NCBI GenBank assembly: GCA_038501625.1
Contig: JAZAYU010000009.1
Span: forward strand, 4,959,001 to 5,023,000
DNA from: Corbicula japonica
Lineage: Eukaryota; Mollusca; Bivalvia; Venerida; Cyrenidae
DNA length: 64,000 nucleotides
Direction: 5' to 3'
Shown here: piece after piece, positions 11,173 through 22,600 of the stretch
Numbering within the stretch: the stretch's first letter is position 1
Layout of the letters: the number at the start of each line of letters is the position of its first letter
The notes under the pieces: generated by a model
Databases searched by the model: none
What the model was told of the DNA's origin: nothing
Seen by the model: only the letters and a program-made list of their open reading frames with translations
Made by a program: the position numbers and the translations under genes

Positions 11173-12196
11173 AATAACATTTTATCTATGTGTTCGTCAT
11201 ACTGAAGTGTTTAGTTCTTCGTTATATAATAAAATGCATGTTCTTGTAATTTTTTATTTGATAGGATATCAAAGTACTTTCAGCAAAATGATTCAACATG
11301 TTATTATTTTATGTTCGATCCCTGTCCGCTTAATGCACAAATAGAGCGACCGAGATATCATGCTTAGTAAGAATAAATTTATCAAAATCAGTTATTTCAC
11401 TTTCAAACTATTACTTTTCTTTAATTGTTTGAGGTCTCTAAGGATTTAGAAACTGATCATTTTATTACCCATGTTCTTTATTCTCTCTACCTGTTGACTG
11501 TGGAGAGGCAGTGTCCTCTAAATGTGGCGATTCCTTATTTGCATATTAATTAAACTTTTTGTTGTTTTTTTTTACCACAAGACATCGACTTTGATGTAGT
11601 TTCCATCTCAGTAAATCTTTAATTATTTTACGCCAGGAAGAGTTGGAGACCGATCGGAACTTACAGATGCTTCAATGAAGTCAAGCACCTCGGTGACTTC
11701 AGAGGAATCGTAGTTACACTGGGTATTTGACATACGTAAATGCTGTTCTTGTTTTCTTTTCCTTGAAATTATGTACAGATCACGAAACGTGAGAATTCAT
11801 TATCCTGATAAATAAAACACGGGTGATTTGTCTTTCGTCAAGCCGGATTACACTAATCGCTCAGGTCACAAGTTTATTTTTTCATTTGTTTAATTGAATT
11901 GTGCATGATACTTTAATCCACTCTAACAAACAGATTTAAGGTTAAGCGCAAAATATATTTTATAAATTTCATTTTTCAAATATGTTACGAACAAAAACAT
12001 GTAGAATTTTATTTTTAATAGAAAAATATTGTCAATGAAAAAAAATACAACAACATTATATTGGATATTTCTGAAGCTAATAGAATTTTTCATGAACCAG
12101 AAAAGTGCTGACAAATAAATTCAATAACTATTATGATTATGGAACAAATACCAGTAAACTAAACTTTAGAAAACAGGAAAAATATATTTAGCCAGA
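11173..12196. other. Spacer between the tandem paralogues
   Basis: Contains the poly(A) signal region of the first gene (AATAAA near 11229) and, at 11486-11550, a degraded piece of the repeat also seen at 8215 and 51999 (GTGGAGAGGCAGTG, then TGGCGATTCCTTATTTGCAT). Otherwise AT-rich and featureless. Confidence 0.45.
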
Positions 12197-13372
12197 ATGG
12201 ACAGAAAGACTATGACTAAAAGCGCACCTGCTGGTCGTCGAAATTCAAAAGCAAAGGCTGATAAGTCTTCTTCAATGAAAGAAATCAGTCAGTGGATTAA
12301 TAAAGGAAACAATGATCAAATACAGAGAAAAGTGGCAAGAAACGTAAGCTCCTTGACAGAAAATGTGACAGAAGAAAGAATGTTATATGCCCGACAACTT
12401 GAGCTGGGTCGGGAAAGATACAAATTTTTGTCAAACCACGAGTATGAGAAACAAAAATTTGTTGAACGCCAGCAAAATAAGGACAAAATGATGAAACAGT
12501 TTATGACTTCGGCAAGAAAAGTGATAGAAAAGGCATATACAAAACCAACACGAACGTTGACTGTAAGAATTCCACAAATGGAGCTGTTGAGTACACCAAG
12601 TACACCCGTTGAGGAAGATCCTACCCCGAGGGCAGAATCAAGGATTAGCAGAATAAGTAAAGTTAGCGTCAAGTCCAAGAACAAAGAAGCCACGAACCAT
12701 ACCGCTGCACCACGTTTAGAATCTAGGACCTCCAGAGCCAGTTCAGTGTTAGCAAAGTACTCCAGTCGTGAAAATAAATCAACAACAAGTGCAAAATGTA
12801 GGTCAATCTTAGAATCAAATACCAAGAATAAGAAAGAAGAATCTCAAAAGCATGATCCAAAAGTGAATTTTGCAGGATCAAACGAAAACGCACAATCAAT
12901 GCCTTCTAAGGGAACGTATATTAACACAAGTAATCCGTCCTTGCTCGATTGGAAAGTAAATGAAAGACTTCCATATGTCAGAGAAGAACGTTTATATAAA
13001 AGAAATCCCGAGCCTTTTAATAGGTCAAGGTCGACTAGTCCGACAAAGACAGTGAGATACATCGGAATAACCGCTGGAACAAGAAAACCCACAACTGTTA
13101 GTGAACCTACCACGCCGAAATGGGCACAGGCGCGGCGTCCTTCCCTAAGATTTGGGCAGAAATTTGATACTTCGATAGGGGATCCAAGATATCTTGCTCT
13201 TGCAAGTACGTTGATGAGGACAGACGATGTCAAAATCCCACCCTACACTGTGAAAGACATAATCGCAAATAACGAAGTGCTAAGAATAATTTCAAAAAGT
13301 GAAGACGCTATACATGCGAAACAAATGCATGCAAAATTTATTGCTTTGTTATTAGAGAATGAGCTCAAATGA
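12197..13372 (+). CDS. Uncharacterised basic protein, tandem paralogue B
   Basis: A single frame of 391 aa in the same orientation, 1.0 kb after its paralogue. It repeats the same layout: a TKSAPAGRR start, an EISQWINKGN motif, the charged helix LTENVTEERMLYARQLELGR followed by a conserved ERYKFLSNHEYEKQKFVERQ run, a long Ser/Arg/Lys-rich disordered middle (about 120-300), and a C-terminal block starting GDPRYLALAS and ending FIALLLENELK. It is longer than paralogue A because the disordered middle is expanded. No intron or lesion is visible, so it looks functional. The start Met follows GCCAGA and is the first Met of the frame. Function unknown; similarity of the terminal blocks suggests both proteins bind the same kind of partner. 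Confidence 0.75.
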   Translation: MDRKTMTKSAPAGRRNSKAKADKSSSMKEISQWINKGNNDQIQRKVARNVSSLTENVTEERMLYARQLELGRERYKFLSNHEYEKQKFVERQQNKDKMMKQFMTSARKVIEKAYTKPTRTLTVRIPQMELLSTPSTPVEEDPTPRAESRISRISKVSVKSKNKEATNHTAAPRLESRTSRASSVLAKYSSRENKSTTSAKCRSILESNTKNKKEESQKHDPKVNFAGSNENAQSMPSKGTYINTSNPSLLDWKVNERLPYVREERLYKRNPEPFNRSRSTSPTKTVRYIGITAGTRKPTTVSEPTTPKWAQARRPSLRFGQKFDTSIGDPRYLALASTLMRTDDVKIPPYTVKDIIANNEVLRIISKSEDAIHAKQMHAKFIALLLENELK

Positions 13373-13811
13373 AGTGCCCCAATAGCAACCACTGTTGTCT
13401 ACATCCAAAGTGTTATTATACATGCTTATAGAAAGTGAATGTTCAAACTCTTGTCTTTGTTATGAAAGCTAAGTACCAGATATTGTCTATATCGCAAAAC
13501 ATTTTCAAAACATGTACAAGTACACTATCCACGAAGTTTATATCTGACAGGTATGCTGTCAAATTATATTCATACATTCGTGTATTAATTAATAAAAGTA
13601 TTTTTGATTTCTCAAATATCATTTATAATTGACTAGTTTCTACACGTACCAGAAAATGTGAGAAAACTCCGACAACATGTATTTGTCCGAAAAACAAACC
13701 AACTACAAACCACTATTTAATTGCTGTTTTATTTAATCACGTATAAATATTACCTTTTGTTGTTGCATCTGCAACTACATTATTTAAAAAAAACAAACAA
13801 GTGAATTCCAC
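13373..13811. other. 3' flank of paralogue B
   Basis: Contains AATAAA near 13590, which could be the poly(A) signal. Nothing else is supported. Confidence 0.4.
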
Positions 13812-13925
13812 TACTACTTCTTCTACTACTTCTTCTACTACTACTAATTCTACTACTGCTACTACTACTACAAATACTACTACTACTTCTTCTAGTGTTA
13901 TTATTACTAACACTACTACTAGATT
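13812..13925. repeat. (CTA/CTT)n microsatellite
   Basis: An impure trinucleotide array of ACT, TCT and CTA steps runs about 110 bp. It produces a spurious Val-rich frame on the minus strand. Confidence 0.8.
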
Positions 13926-13951
13926 CAAACACAAATGACAACACCAGACCC

Positions 13952-14080
13952 CGAAACTATGAAACTGAGAAAGGAAACCAGTCTCAAATCTCAAGGATCT
14001 GATTGGCTGGTCATCATTTCAGCTTATCAGATGCTGGAGATTTGAGAATGGTTTCGAACCTCAGTTTTATAATCTTCAGC
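13952..14080. mobile_element. Palindromic MITE, family 1, copy 3
   Basis: Same family as 3443. The centre has lost part of one arm (GGCTGGTCATCATTTCAGC), so the hairpin is shorter. Confidence 0.75.
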
Positions 14081-16670
14081 ACAGAACAATTGTCTAGTCC
14101 TCTTCACTAACTGGGTTGAGGTAAAGTCACACCATGTACAACGGTAAGCTCATCTTCAAACACAATATAATAATAGCTGCGATCGTGGGTTGTAACACAA
14201 TGTTGTTACTTACATCTTTTATCTGTTATTTTCTTGTTACGCGATTCTCGAAATCTGTATCCCGACTGGTGATTACTCTATTTCTATTCAAGACCAATAG
14301 ATATTTACGAATTAAGTGGGAGAAGTAATATTAGCAAAGTTGACAAAGTGAACGTCTGATAATAATTTGATATAAACTTTTTTTTTAAATCACAAGAGTT
14401 TTTTATAGATGTTACTCGATTTCTGATAGTGGATTAAAAACTTTTCGGAAAACCTAAGAACTTGTGCAAGAACTGGAGTTGGCGATAGATCTTGATTTTA
14501 TAGCTTTTTTTTACATTTAAGGCAACCAATACATAGTATACCCTGTACATTTAAAACGCACAGATTTTAATGTCGTGTATTTTGAAGGTGATTTTATTTT
14601 AAACGAGTTGCAGCCTTAATTTCTCAAGCAGAGATGTGAATAATGTATTAAAAGACAGGCACACAAAGTTTCATGTGTTGACGACATGATGCACGTGACT
14701 TGTTAAAATCCACAGTTTTCACGTGTAATAAATTGGTACTAAACATTTCGCATTTTTATTGCTATAAAGACAAACAACATGTTAAAACCCTCTTTGTGTC
14801 ATTCTGTTACAATGTCACGGCTTGTTGTATTTCCGTTCTTACGTCATCATTGTATTCTCGCGCTTACAGCACGGTGGAGCAAGGTCACATAAGCTGTTGC
14901 CATACCAACTGTTGCCATACGTATTTTCTTAGAACAAAACATCAATATATTAGACTAGCTTACTTGACTCCGGCCTTGTCACCGATCGAACACAGTTGTT
15001 TGAAGAAACGTATTTATGCACGTGTTCAGTCATCTTTAAAAATGCTGATCTTCGACAAGCACTGACAGAAGAATGGAATCATATGCCCCAAGAGCACATT
15101 GAGTCAAATGTGTAAATTCAAAGCAGATGTGAAGCGTTTAACTTAGTAAGTGCTAATGGTTGTTACACTCAGTATTAAACATGCGATTTTGTTTCTTGGT
15201 ACCAGTCATGGTCCTTAGTGTTGTTTGTGACCGAAACTAACATGAACGTGTCTCAAATTTGGCAAACATATGCGTAGATGAATAAATTATATGTGGTTAA
15301 TGTTTCATTACCTTATCTCAACAATATCATGTTGATTTTAAGAATATATTACACTCTGCGTTTCTTCATAAACTCAGTGTAGAAGGGTTATTATAACGCG
15401 GAAGAGGAGGGCGCCCCGTCCTGCCATTTAAATGATTTTGTAGCCCACCCTTTTCCGAACAAAGCTAGCAAACCGCACCTTAATATTGTTCATCTATTAT
15501 TATCAATCATATTTGTCAATCACTGCTTAAATGACTGTAAGTCATCTGTCCACTTGAAATCATCTGCTCTAGACGGTTTAACCGCGCGGTAAACCCTATG
15601 CAGGATACTCTTTGCGCCAAACGTTTTATTTATATATATACATAAAAACCAACAAGCACATACATTGGCCAGGGTACGGCCCCAGCTAATGTACCTAACT
15701 TTTGGTGACTTGAACCCACCGGTACAGAACGAACTGAAGACCCTATATGTAATATTATATAATATAAATTCACGTTTTGTTATGCATTTAAATTTCAGAA
15801 AAAAAATCTGTATGCTCCGACATCTTTCTGTCCTTACTGGTATACGAGCGAGGTCCTACTCGAGCAAATGCACCTAAATTTTCAGCTCAGGACGTTTCTA
15901 GAACCCTATGGTAAGGTTGGAACGGCAGTCACGGCATTAAACGTTTTACGCTATATGAATATGTAAAAAAATGAAAAACTTCCTTTTTCTCAAAACTCGA
16001 AACAACAGCCCCTGTACTGCAATTGGGATAAGAAATGTATTGGTCGTGTGCGCCGGAGTGTTGGCGAGCTCGAGCATTGTTAGGTTCGATCCTCAAGTGT
16101 ACACACTTCTATGTTAAGATAATTTAACACTTTTTTGTTATGCGAGAGCAGACGGAAGCTTGAAAAAGTGAATACGATACATACTACACAACACTAAAGA
16201 CGTTTTGTATCACGCAATTTATTTTCTTATATTTAAAAATTAACTTAAATATGAAAGTAGATCTATCTATATTTCTTGAAAGTTTACTGAATTGGGGCGA
16301 TGATTTTTCCCTAAACGCTTTGATATTAACTAACCCTGCTAATAATTGAGAATAAAGTTTGTGAAACTCAAACCATCAAACGGGAATATGAATAAATTTG
16401 AAAACTTTTATTCTTCTATTGCAAAGCTTTTTGGTTCAGCTTTGATTTTGCTAGATACAAATCGCATACGAGTATAAAACCTGTCACTGGCAGTTTTCAC
16501 GCACTTAAATTATAACGGAAAGAATTTTACTGAGCACGCATGCTCAATAAGAACTTCCGCCAAGACGAGAAAAATCTACCAATTTTATTTTCATTAACAA
16601 AAAGTCTGAAAAATACCCCTTCTTTGAATTTTAATTCATCAAATCTTACTGGAAAGTTCAAATTGGAAAT
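14081..16670. other. Intergenic region upstream of HAPSTR1
   Basis: No gene supported. A tRNA-like patch near 16055-16100 contains GGTTCGATCC (B-box form) without a convincing cloverleaf. The last 150 bp before 16671 probably hold the HAPSTR1 promoter and 5' leader and include the palindrome TGAGCACGCATGCTCA at about 16531. Confidence 0.4.
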
Positions 16671-19600
16671 ATGGCCCATCAAGAGGGCCAGCAAAACGAT
16701 CATTTGGCGGACAGCTGGTTCAGTGGATTCGAGGAAGAATGCTTAGAGGATTTAGAAAATTCGGAAACAAATATGGAGGACACGGTTCAAAAAGAGACTG
16801 ATTTTGCGATGCAGAAGCTTTTCCTACAATTTCAGAATTCTGCAACAGCAATTGCTCAATTGTATAAAGGTATTCAAAGATAAATTAATGAAGAAATCAT
16901 AATTCATACACTTCTCTTTTTGACAATTTTTCCTCTTATTGGTATCCTGGTCATACCTATTACCACGAGTCTTAAGTTTGCCAGGGTATATTAAAATAAA
17001 TTTACAATAACAACAATCAGCTGTTATGAATGTAACTGAAACTATCCATTATCTTTAGAATACAGATGAATTTTTTTGAAAATTCTGAATCCTTTATAGA
17101 TCTTATAAAAATCAATTTTGCAATGAACCACTGTGTCAGCCATTGGTTTTTTGTTGTATACATATTACCGCAATTCAGCCAATTAGGATACAGGAACAGA
17201 AATCTGGTGATAAAATGTAGTTTACTTGACTTAAATTCTGCTGGAACAAATCATTAGTAACTGAAAAATGTTTACTTCATGGAATTAAATATATAAAAAC
17301 CTTTTGAAGTTATAAATGCTTTTTGATATAAATTGGTTATCCAGTTCTGTATGCAGTTAATATTTTCTGTTAAAAAGTAGATATTTTGAAACTTGATATA
17401 TTTTGCTGTTCAATTTGTTTAAGAGATGTTGGGAGATAATGTAAACAAATCCTAACAGAAATAGAAGTGACATCAGTCACATCATCATGTATGTATGTGA
17501 ATTCGTTCTTACCAAGGCACTCACGGTAATAGGTATATCGCTGTAATAAGTAAAGTGAGTATAAATGTTGTCTTCAACAACTTAAAATATTCAGAAAGTC
17601 CCATGGTCATAAAAATTGATATATGGCAAAATATACAACCCATTTGCTAACAGGGACCTTTTCAACAAAGTAATAAACTTGGGTCAATTTTTACTCATCT
17701 TTGGTTATGTATCCCCAACAAGATTCAATGCAATTATAAACAAAGAAACCTCTTAGGAAACACCACAGGTGGCAGTATCATTGTCTTTACCCCCCCCCCC
17801 CCCACTCCCCCCAAAGACCCTGCTACAACCCTGAAAATATACCTTGGTACTTTCAGTCAACATAGTCTTTCAACATCTACACAAAATTAATCAGAAAAAA
17901 AAATCTCGTTATACAAACATAATCAGTGACAAGGTAACAAGTCCGCTATATGTCTATTGCCCAAACAATGTGGAACATCAGATATCGTAGATTCTGCGTC
18001 TACAGTTCATGTTCAACGTAAACAATGACATCTGCCATTCTTTCAAATCGAATGGTCTTTAATACAATCGGTTACCTCCTTCAGATTAAAGAAATGACTC
18101 TACACAGGCCATCTTTCTACTTTTCTTTAGTTTTCCGACTCGAAGGAAGCCATTTTGAATATAACCAATATAACCAATCAGATCGCGCGTTACAATACTC
18201 CGCTTGACTGATACAAAATGGCTTCCTTCGAGTCGGAAAACTAAAGAAAAGTAGGTTAAAGTTTGCGTGCAAGCTACTGTACAAACACATAACTTCAATA
18301 CTACTTATACTACAGCTTTGAAACTTGGCACACTTGTTCATCATCATGTCCCGAGTGTGTATGCCAAGAACCATAACTCTAACTTTCATTTTCATCAAAT
18401 TATGGCCCTTTTTTCGACTTAGAATTTCAGGTTAAAGTTTGCGTGCAAGCTACCTGTTCCATTACATAACTTCAATACTACTTATACTACAGCTTGAAAC
18501 TTGGCATACTTGTTCATCATCATCTCCTAAATGTGTATGCCAAGAACCATAACTCTAACTTTTATTTTGATCAAATTATGGCCCTTTTTCGACTTAAAAT
18601 TTCAGGTTAAAGTTTGCGTGCAAGCTAATGTACAAACCCATAACTTCCATACTACTTATACTACAGCTTTGAAACTTTCAGCACTTGTTCATTATCATAT
18701 CCCGAGTGGGTATGCCAAGAACCATAACTCTAACTTCCATTTTGTTCAAATTATGGCCCTTTTTCGACTTAGAATTTTAGGTTAAAGTTTTCCTGCAAGC
18801 TAGTTTCTTTAATACTACTTGTACTATAGCTTTGAAACTTTCAACACTTGTTGACCATCATGACCCTGACTATGTATGCCAAGAACCATTAATCAAATTA
18901 TGGCCCTTTTTCAACTTAGAATTTCTGGTTAAAGTTTGTGTGCAAGCTAGTTACTTTCATACTTCTTGTACTATAGCTTTGAAACTAGACACTTGTTCAC
19001 TATCATGACCCTGACTATGTAGGCCAAGAACTAGTGTTGGGAAATCGGTTGCAATTCATAATCGATCATCGGTTGGAATCGGTTGCCCTTTCCGATGCGA
19101 TTTCACGATTATAATCGGTTTCTTAATTTATGCAGTGTTAGATTTACAAATGGCCTTAGATCAGTAGCTTACATAATTACCGGATACTAATAATTTCCAA
19201 TTTTCTGACCAAAAACCGAATCAAAATCATTGCTGCCCAAAACGGTTTGTGCAACTGAACTGAACCCCGCTAGATCCGCCACGTGAATTCTCAAATGCAA
19301 AAATGTTGCGTTTTCCTCTGAATAATATACTGATTTTAAGGCTGAAGACACAAGATACTAACTTTAGAGATTTAGTAAATGCAATGCATATTTATTCGAA
19401 GAATTTTTACCATCGTCATATTGCTACGCAACTCAGACGCTCGACAAAATCGGCGCCATTTTGCGTACTTTTTTGTACTCTTTGTAACAAATTCTGCAAA
19501 TGCCTTTTGTTAGGTCTAGGTTTTTTCTGTTCGAGGGAAGTTCTTCGTTAATCTTGTAGAATCTAAAGTGTTTCCACACTTCAATTTAAGTTTTATTGCC

Positions 19601-22600
19601 TGGGTTCTCGTAAATCTCTCGGGTCCGGTCGTCATTTTAATTTTCAATTTTTCAAAGTGATTTCCCTTTATGGCCGGTGTAAAAGCCGGAACCCGTACCT
19701 TTATATTTTGACTCAAACACTGCGCATGTCTCAACTGTTAATCGATTATGAGAGAATGACATCAATTATCGACATCGACAAGCATTTACACGTCGCTAAT
19801 CGATGTCTTCCGATCATCGGCACATCACTACCAAGAACCATAACTCTTTCTTTGATATTTATCAAATTATTGCTCTTTTTTTACTTAGAATTTCAGGTTA
19901 AAGTTTGCGCGCAAGCTAGTTACTTTCATACTTCTTGTACTATAGCTTTGAAACTTGTTGTACTTAACATACTTTGGTTGAAAGTGTTGAGTGGTTATAC
20001 CATACCATACCACACCACCACCACTACCACCACCACCATACCACACCACCACCACTACTACCACATCCACTACACAACACCACACCACCACCACATACCA
20101 CCAACAACAACACCACCTACACCACCCCCCCCCCCCCCCCCCACCACCACATACCACCACCACAGGGTCCGTACAGACCTGGAAAAGTCCTTGAATTCAA
20201 CATCTGTCCTGGAAATGTCCTGAAAAACGAAATTTCCGGATTTTGTCCTGGAATTGTACTGATAAAATGTGAAAACCGCTTGAAAAATGAAAAATGTCCT
20301 TGAATTTTCAACCAGCAAAATCAAGACGTGTAAAATGTCGAATGCATACATCGTAGATCGCCAGAATTGTCGTACGAACGACAACTTGTCAGTAAGCTGC
20401 GAAATGCCGGGGTTAAATTAATACCGACTTGTCATTAAATGAAACGAGCGAAGATTTCCGTACCTAATCGTTATTTTCCGGAGTCTGGTCTGGGTCTGGG
20501 CAACCATCGCGTGACGTCACTGAAAAGCGTGCACGGTAGAAAAAATTCATCTGCATTTTCACCGACGAGTGATTATGAGTTCTAGAAGGAAATGTGTGTA
20601 CAACCCTGAGTGGGAGAGCAATGCCGTTTATCAGACGTGGATCCGACCATTTAAGGCCGACAAAACAAAAGCAATTTGTAGCGTGTGTGATAAAATTATC
20701 GACATTTCAAACATGGGAGAAGCGGCGCTGAAGTCGCACACAAAAGCGGAAAAACACAACAGGTCATTAAATAGCGCTGCAAGTAACAATTCATTGAAAA
20801 TATCAGCATTTTTTAAACCACCTAGTCCAAAGTCCAGCCCAAAGTCCGATGTCAATACTATCGATGTGCCTGTCATGTCTGTGCCACCCCCACCAAACAA
20901 CATGCCTTCAACTTCGGGTTCAACTGGAACTCTCTCTCAATTTATCTCCAAAGAAGATGTGTTAAGGGCAGAGATTTTATGGACTATGCATACAGTATCT
21001 AGCCATCTGTCTTATTCATCAAACGAAAAGGTAAAACGTGTATTTCAAGCTATGTTTCCGGACAGTCAAATAGCAGCCAAGTTTTCTTGTGGTGACAGAA
21101 AAACTGCTTATCTTTGTGTATTTGGAATCGGAGAGTATTTGAAAGAACTGCTGGTAACTGATATAAAGGGACCTTACTGTGTATTATTTGATGAATCACT
21201 CAATAAGAAAATACAACTAAAGCAGATGGATATACATGTACGTTATTGGAAGAGAAATGCAGTTGTAAGTCGATATATTGGCTCTCAGTTTTTAGGTAAG
21301 TAGATTAAATTAGTTCAGCGAAATTTTATTAAAATTGAAATACATTTATTGTCCTCATCACCTTTCTTATGTTTTAATATACATTAAATTTTGACATAAA
21401 TGAAATAATCAGAAGTTTACTGTCTTGAGTGCCATCTGGTATTAATTTCCATATTGACTTTGAAATAAAAGCACAATTATATCCAAAACAATGCCTGTCA
21501 GTGGCATTGATCAGCCATGTGCCAATGTAGAAAGTACTACATATAAATTCCTACACATGCAAATCATGTTTTAACCTAACTGATATAGTGAAATAATAAA
21601 TAAGAGTGTGAATTTATGAAACAAAGCAAAACACATTTTTTTTTTTAAATGCATGTTTCTCAACTTCCTATATAATGACCACACACAACATTCTCATGAA
21701 TGCGTTATCATCTGATGTCACTGGATGACAATATATCCAGACAAATATATACAAAAGGTTTTAAATGTATCCAGACAAAGACAAATCACTTGATATAAAT
21801 TATAATTTCAGGTCACGGCACAGCGCTTGATATGTTGGGACATTTCCAGAAGGGTGTATTAGATAGTGGTATGGACATTAGCCAAATGGTTCAAGTAAGC
21901 ATGGATGGACCGAATGTTAATTGGAGCTTTTACGATATGTTGAAAACAAAACTTTTTGAAGAGTATAATACTAAACTGATTAATATTGGATCCTGTGGGC
22001 TGCATATTCTTCATAACAGTTTCAAAGCGGGAGTTACTGATGCCAAATGGGATGTTTCTAGCCTGCTGTCTAGCCTGTATTACTTATTTAAAGACTCCCC
22101 AGCCCGGCGGGAAGACTTTCAGACGATATCACAGAACACTATCATGCCTTTGAAATTTGTCGGACACAGGTGGCTTGAAAATGCTCCGGTGTGCGAAAGG
22201 GCCATTGGTATTTGGGATAATGTAGAGAAATATGTACAGGCAGTTAAAGAAAAGAAAGTTACTCCCCCTGAAAACAAATCATATTCAGTAATTAGTTCAG
22301 CAGTGGAGGATCCCTTGATTATTGCCAAGCTCCATTTCTTCAAGTGTATAGCTTCTCAACTTCAACCCTTTCTTAAAGACTTTCAAACTGATAAGCCTAT
22401 GGTGAGCTTTTTATATCAGAGCCTCTGTGATATTATTCGAGGCTTGATGAGAAGATTTGTTAAAGAATCTGTTCTATCTGAAGCAAATACAGGGGAAAAA
22501 CTAGTTAGCATTGATTACCAAGATAAAGGAAATCATTTAGTGTACAAACATGTTGATATTGGGTTTAGTGCGGAAAAGGCTGTAAAAGATGCACAGAAAA

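Noticed and set aside
12316..13233. Two long minus-strand frames opposite the 12197 gene
   Set aside because: Hydrophobic shadow frames of a Ser/Lys/Arg-rich coding sequence.
19657..20303. Overlapping His/Thr/Pro-rich and Gly/Val-rich frames
   Set aside because: Translation of the CCA/CAC microsatellite on both strands; no complexity outside it.
20631..20903. Minus-strand frame inside the hAT transposase
   Set aside because: Shadow of the transposase exon.
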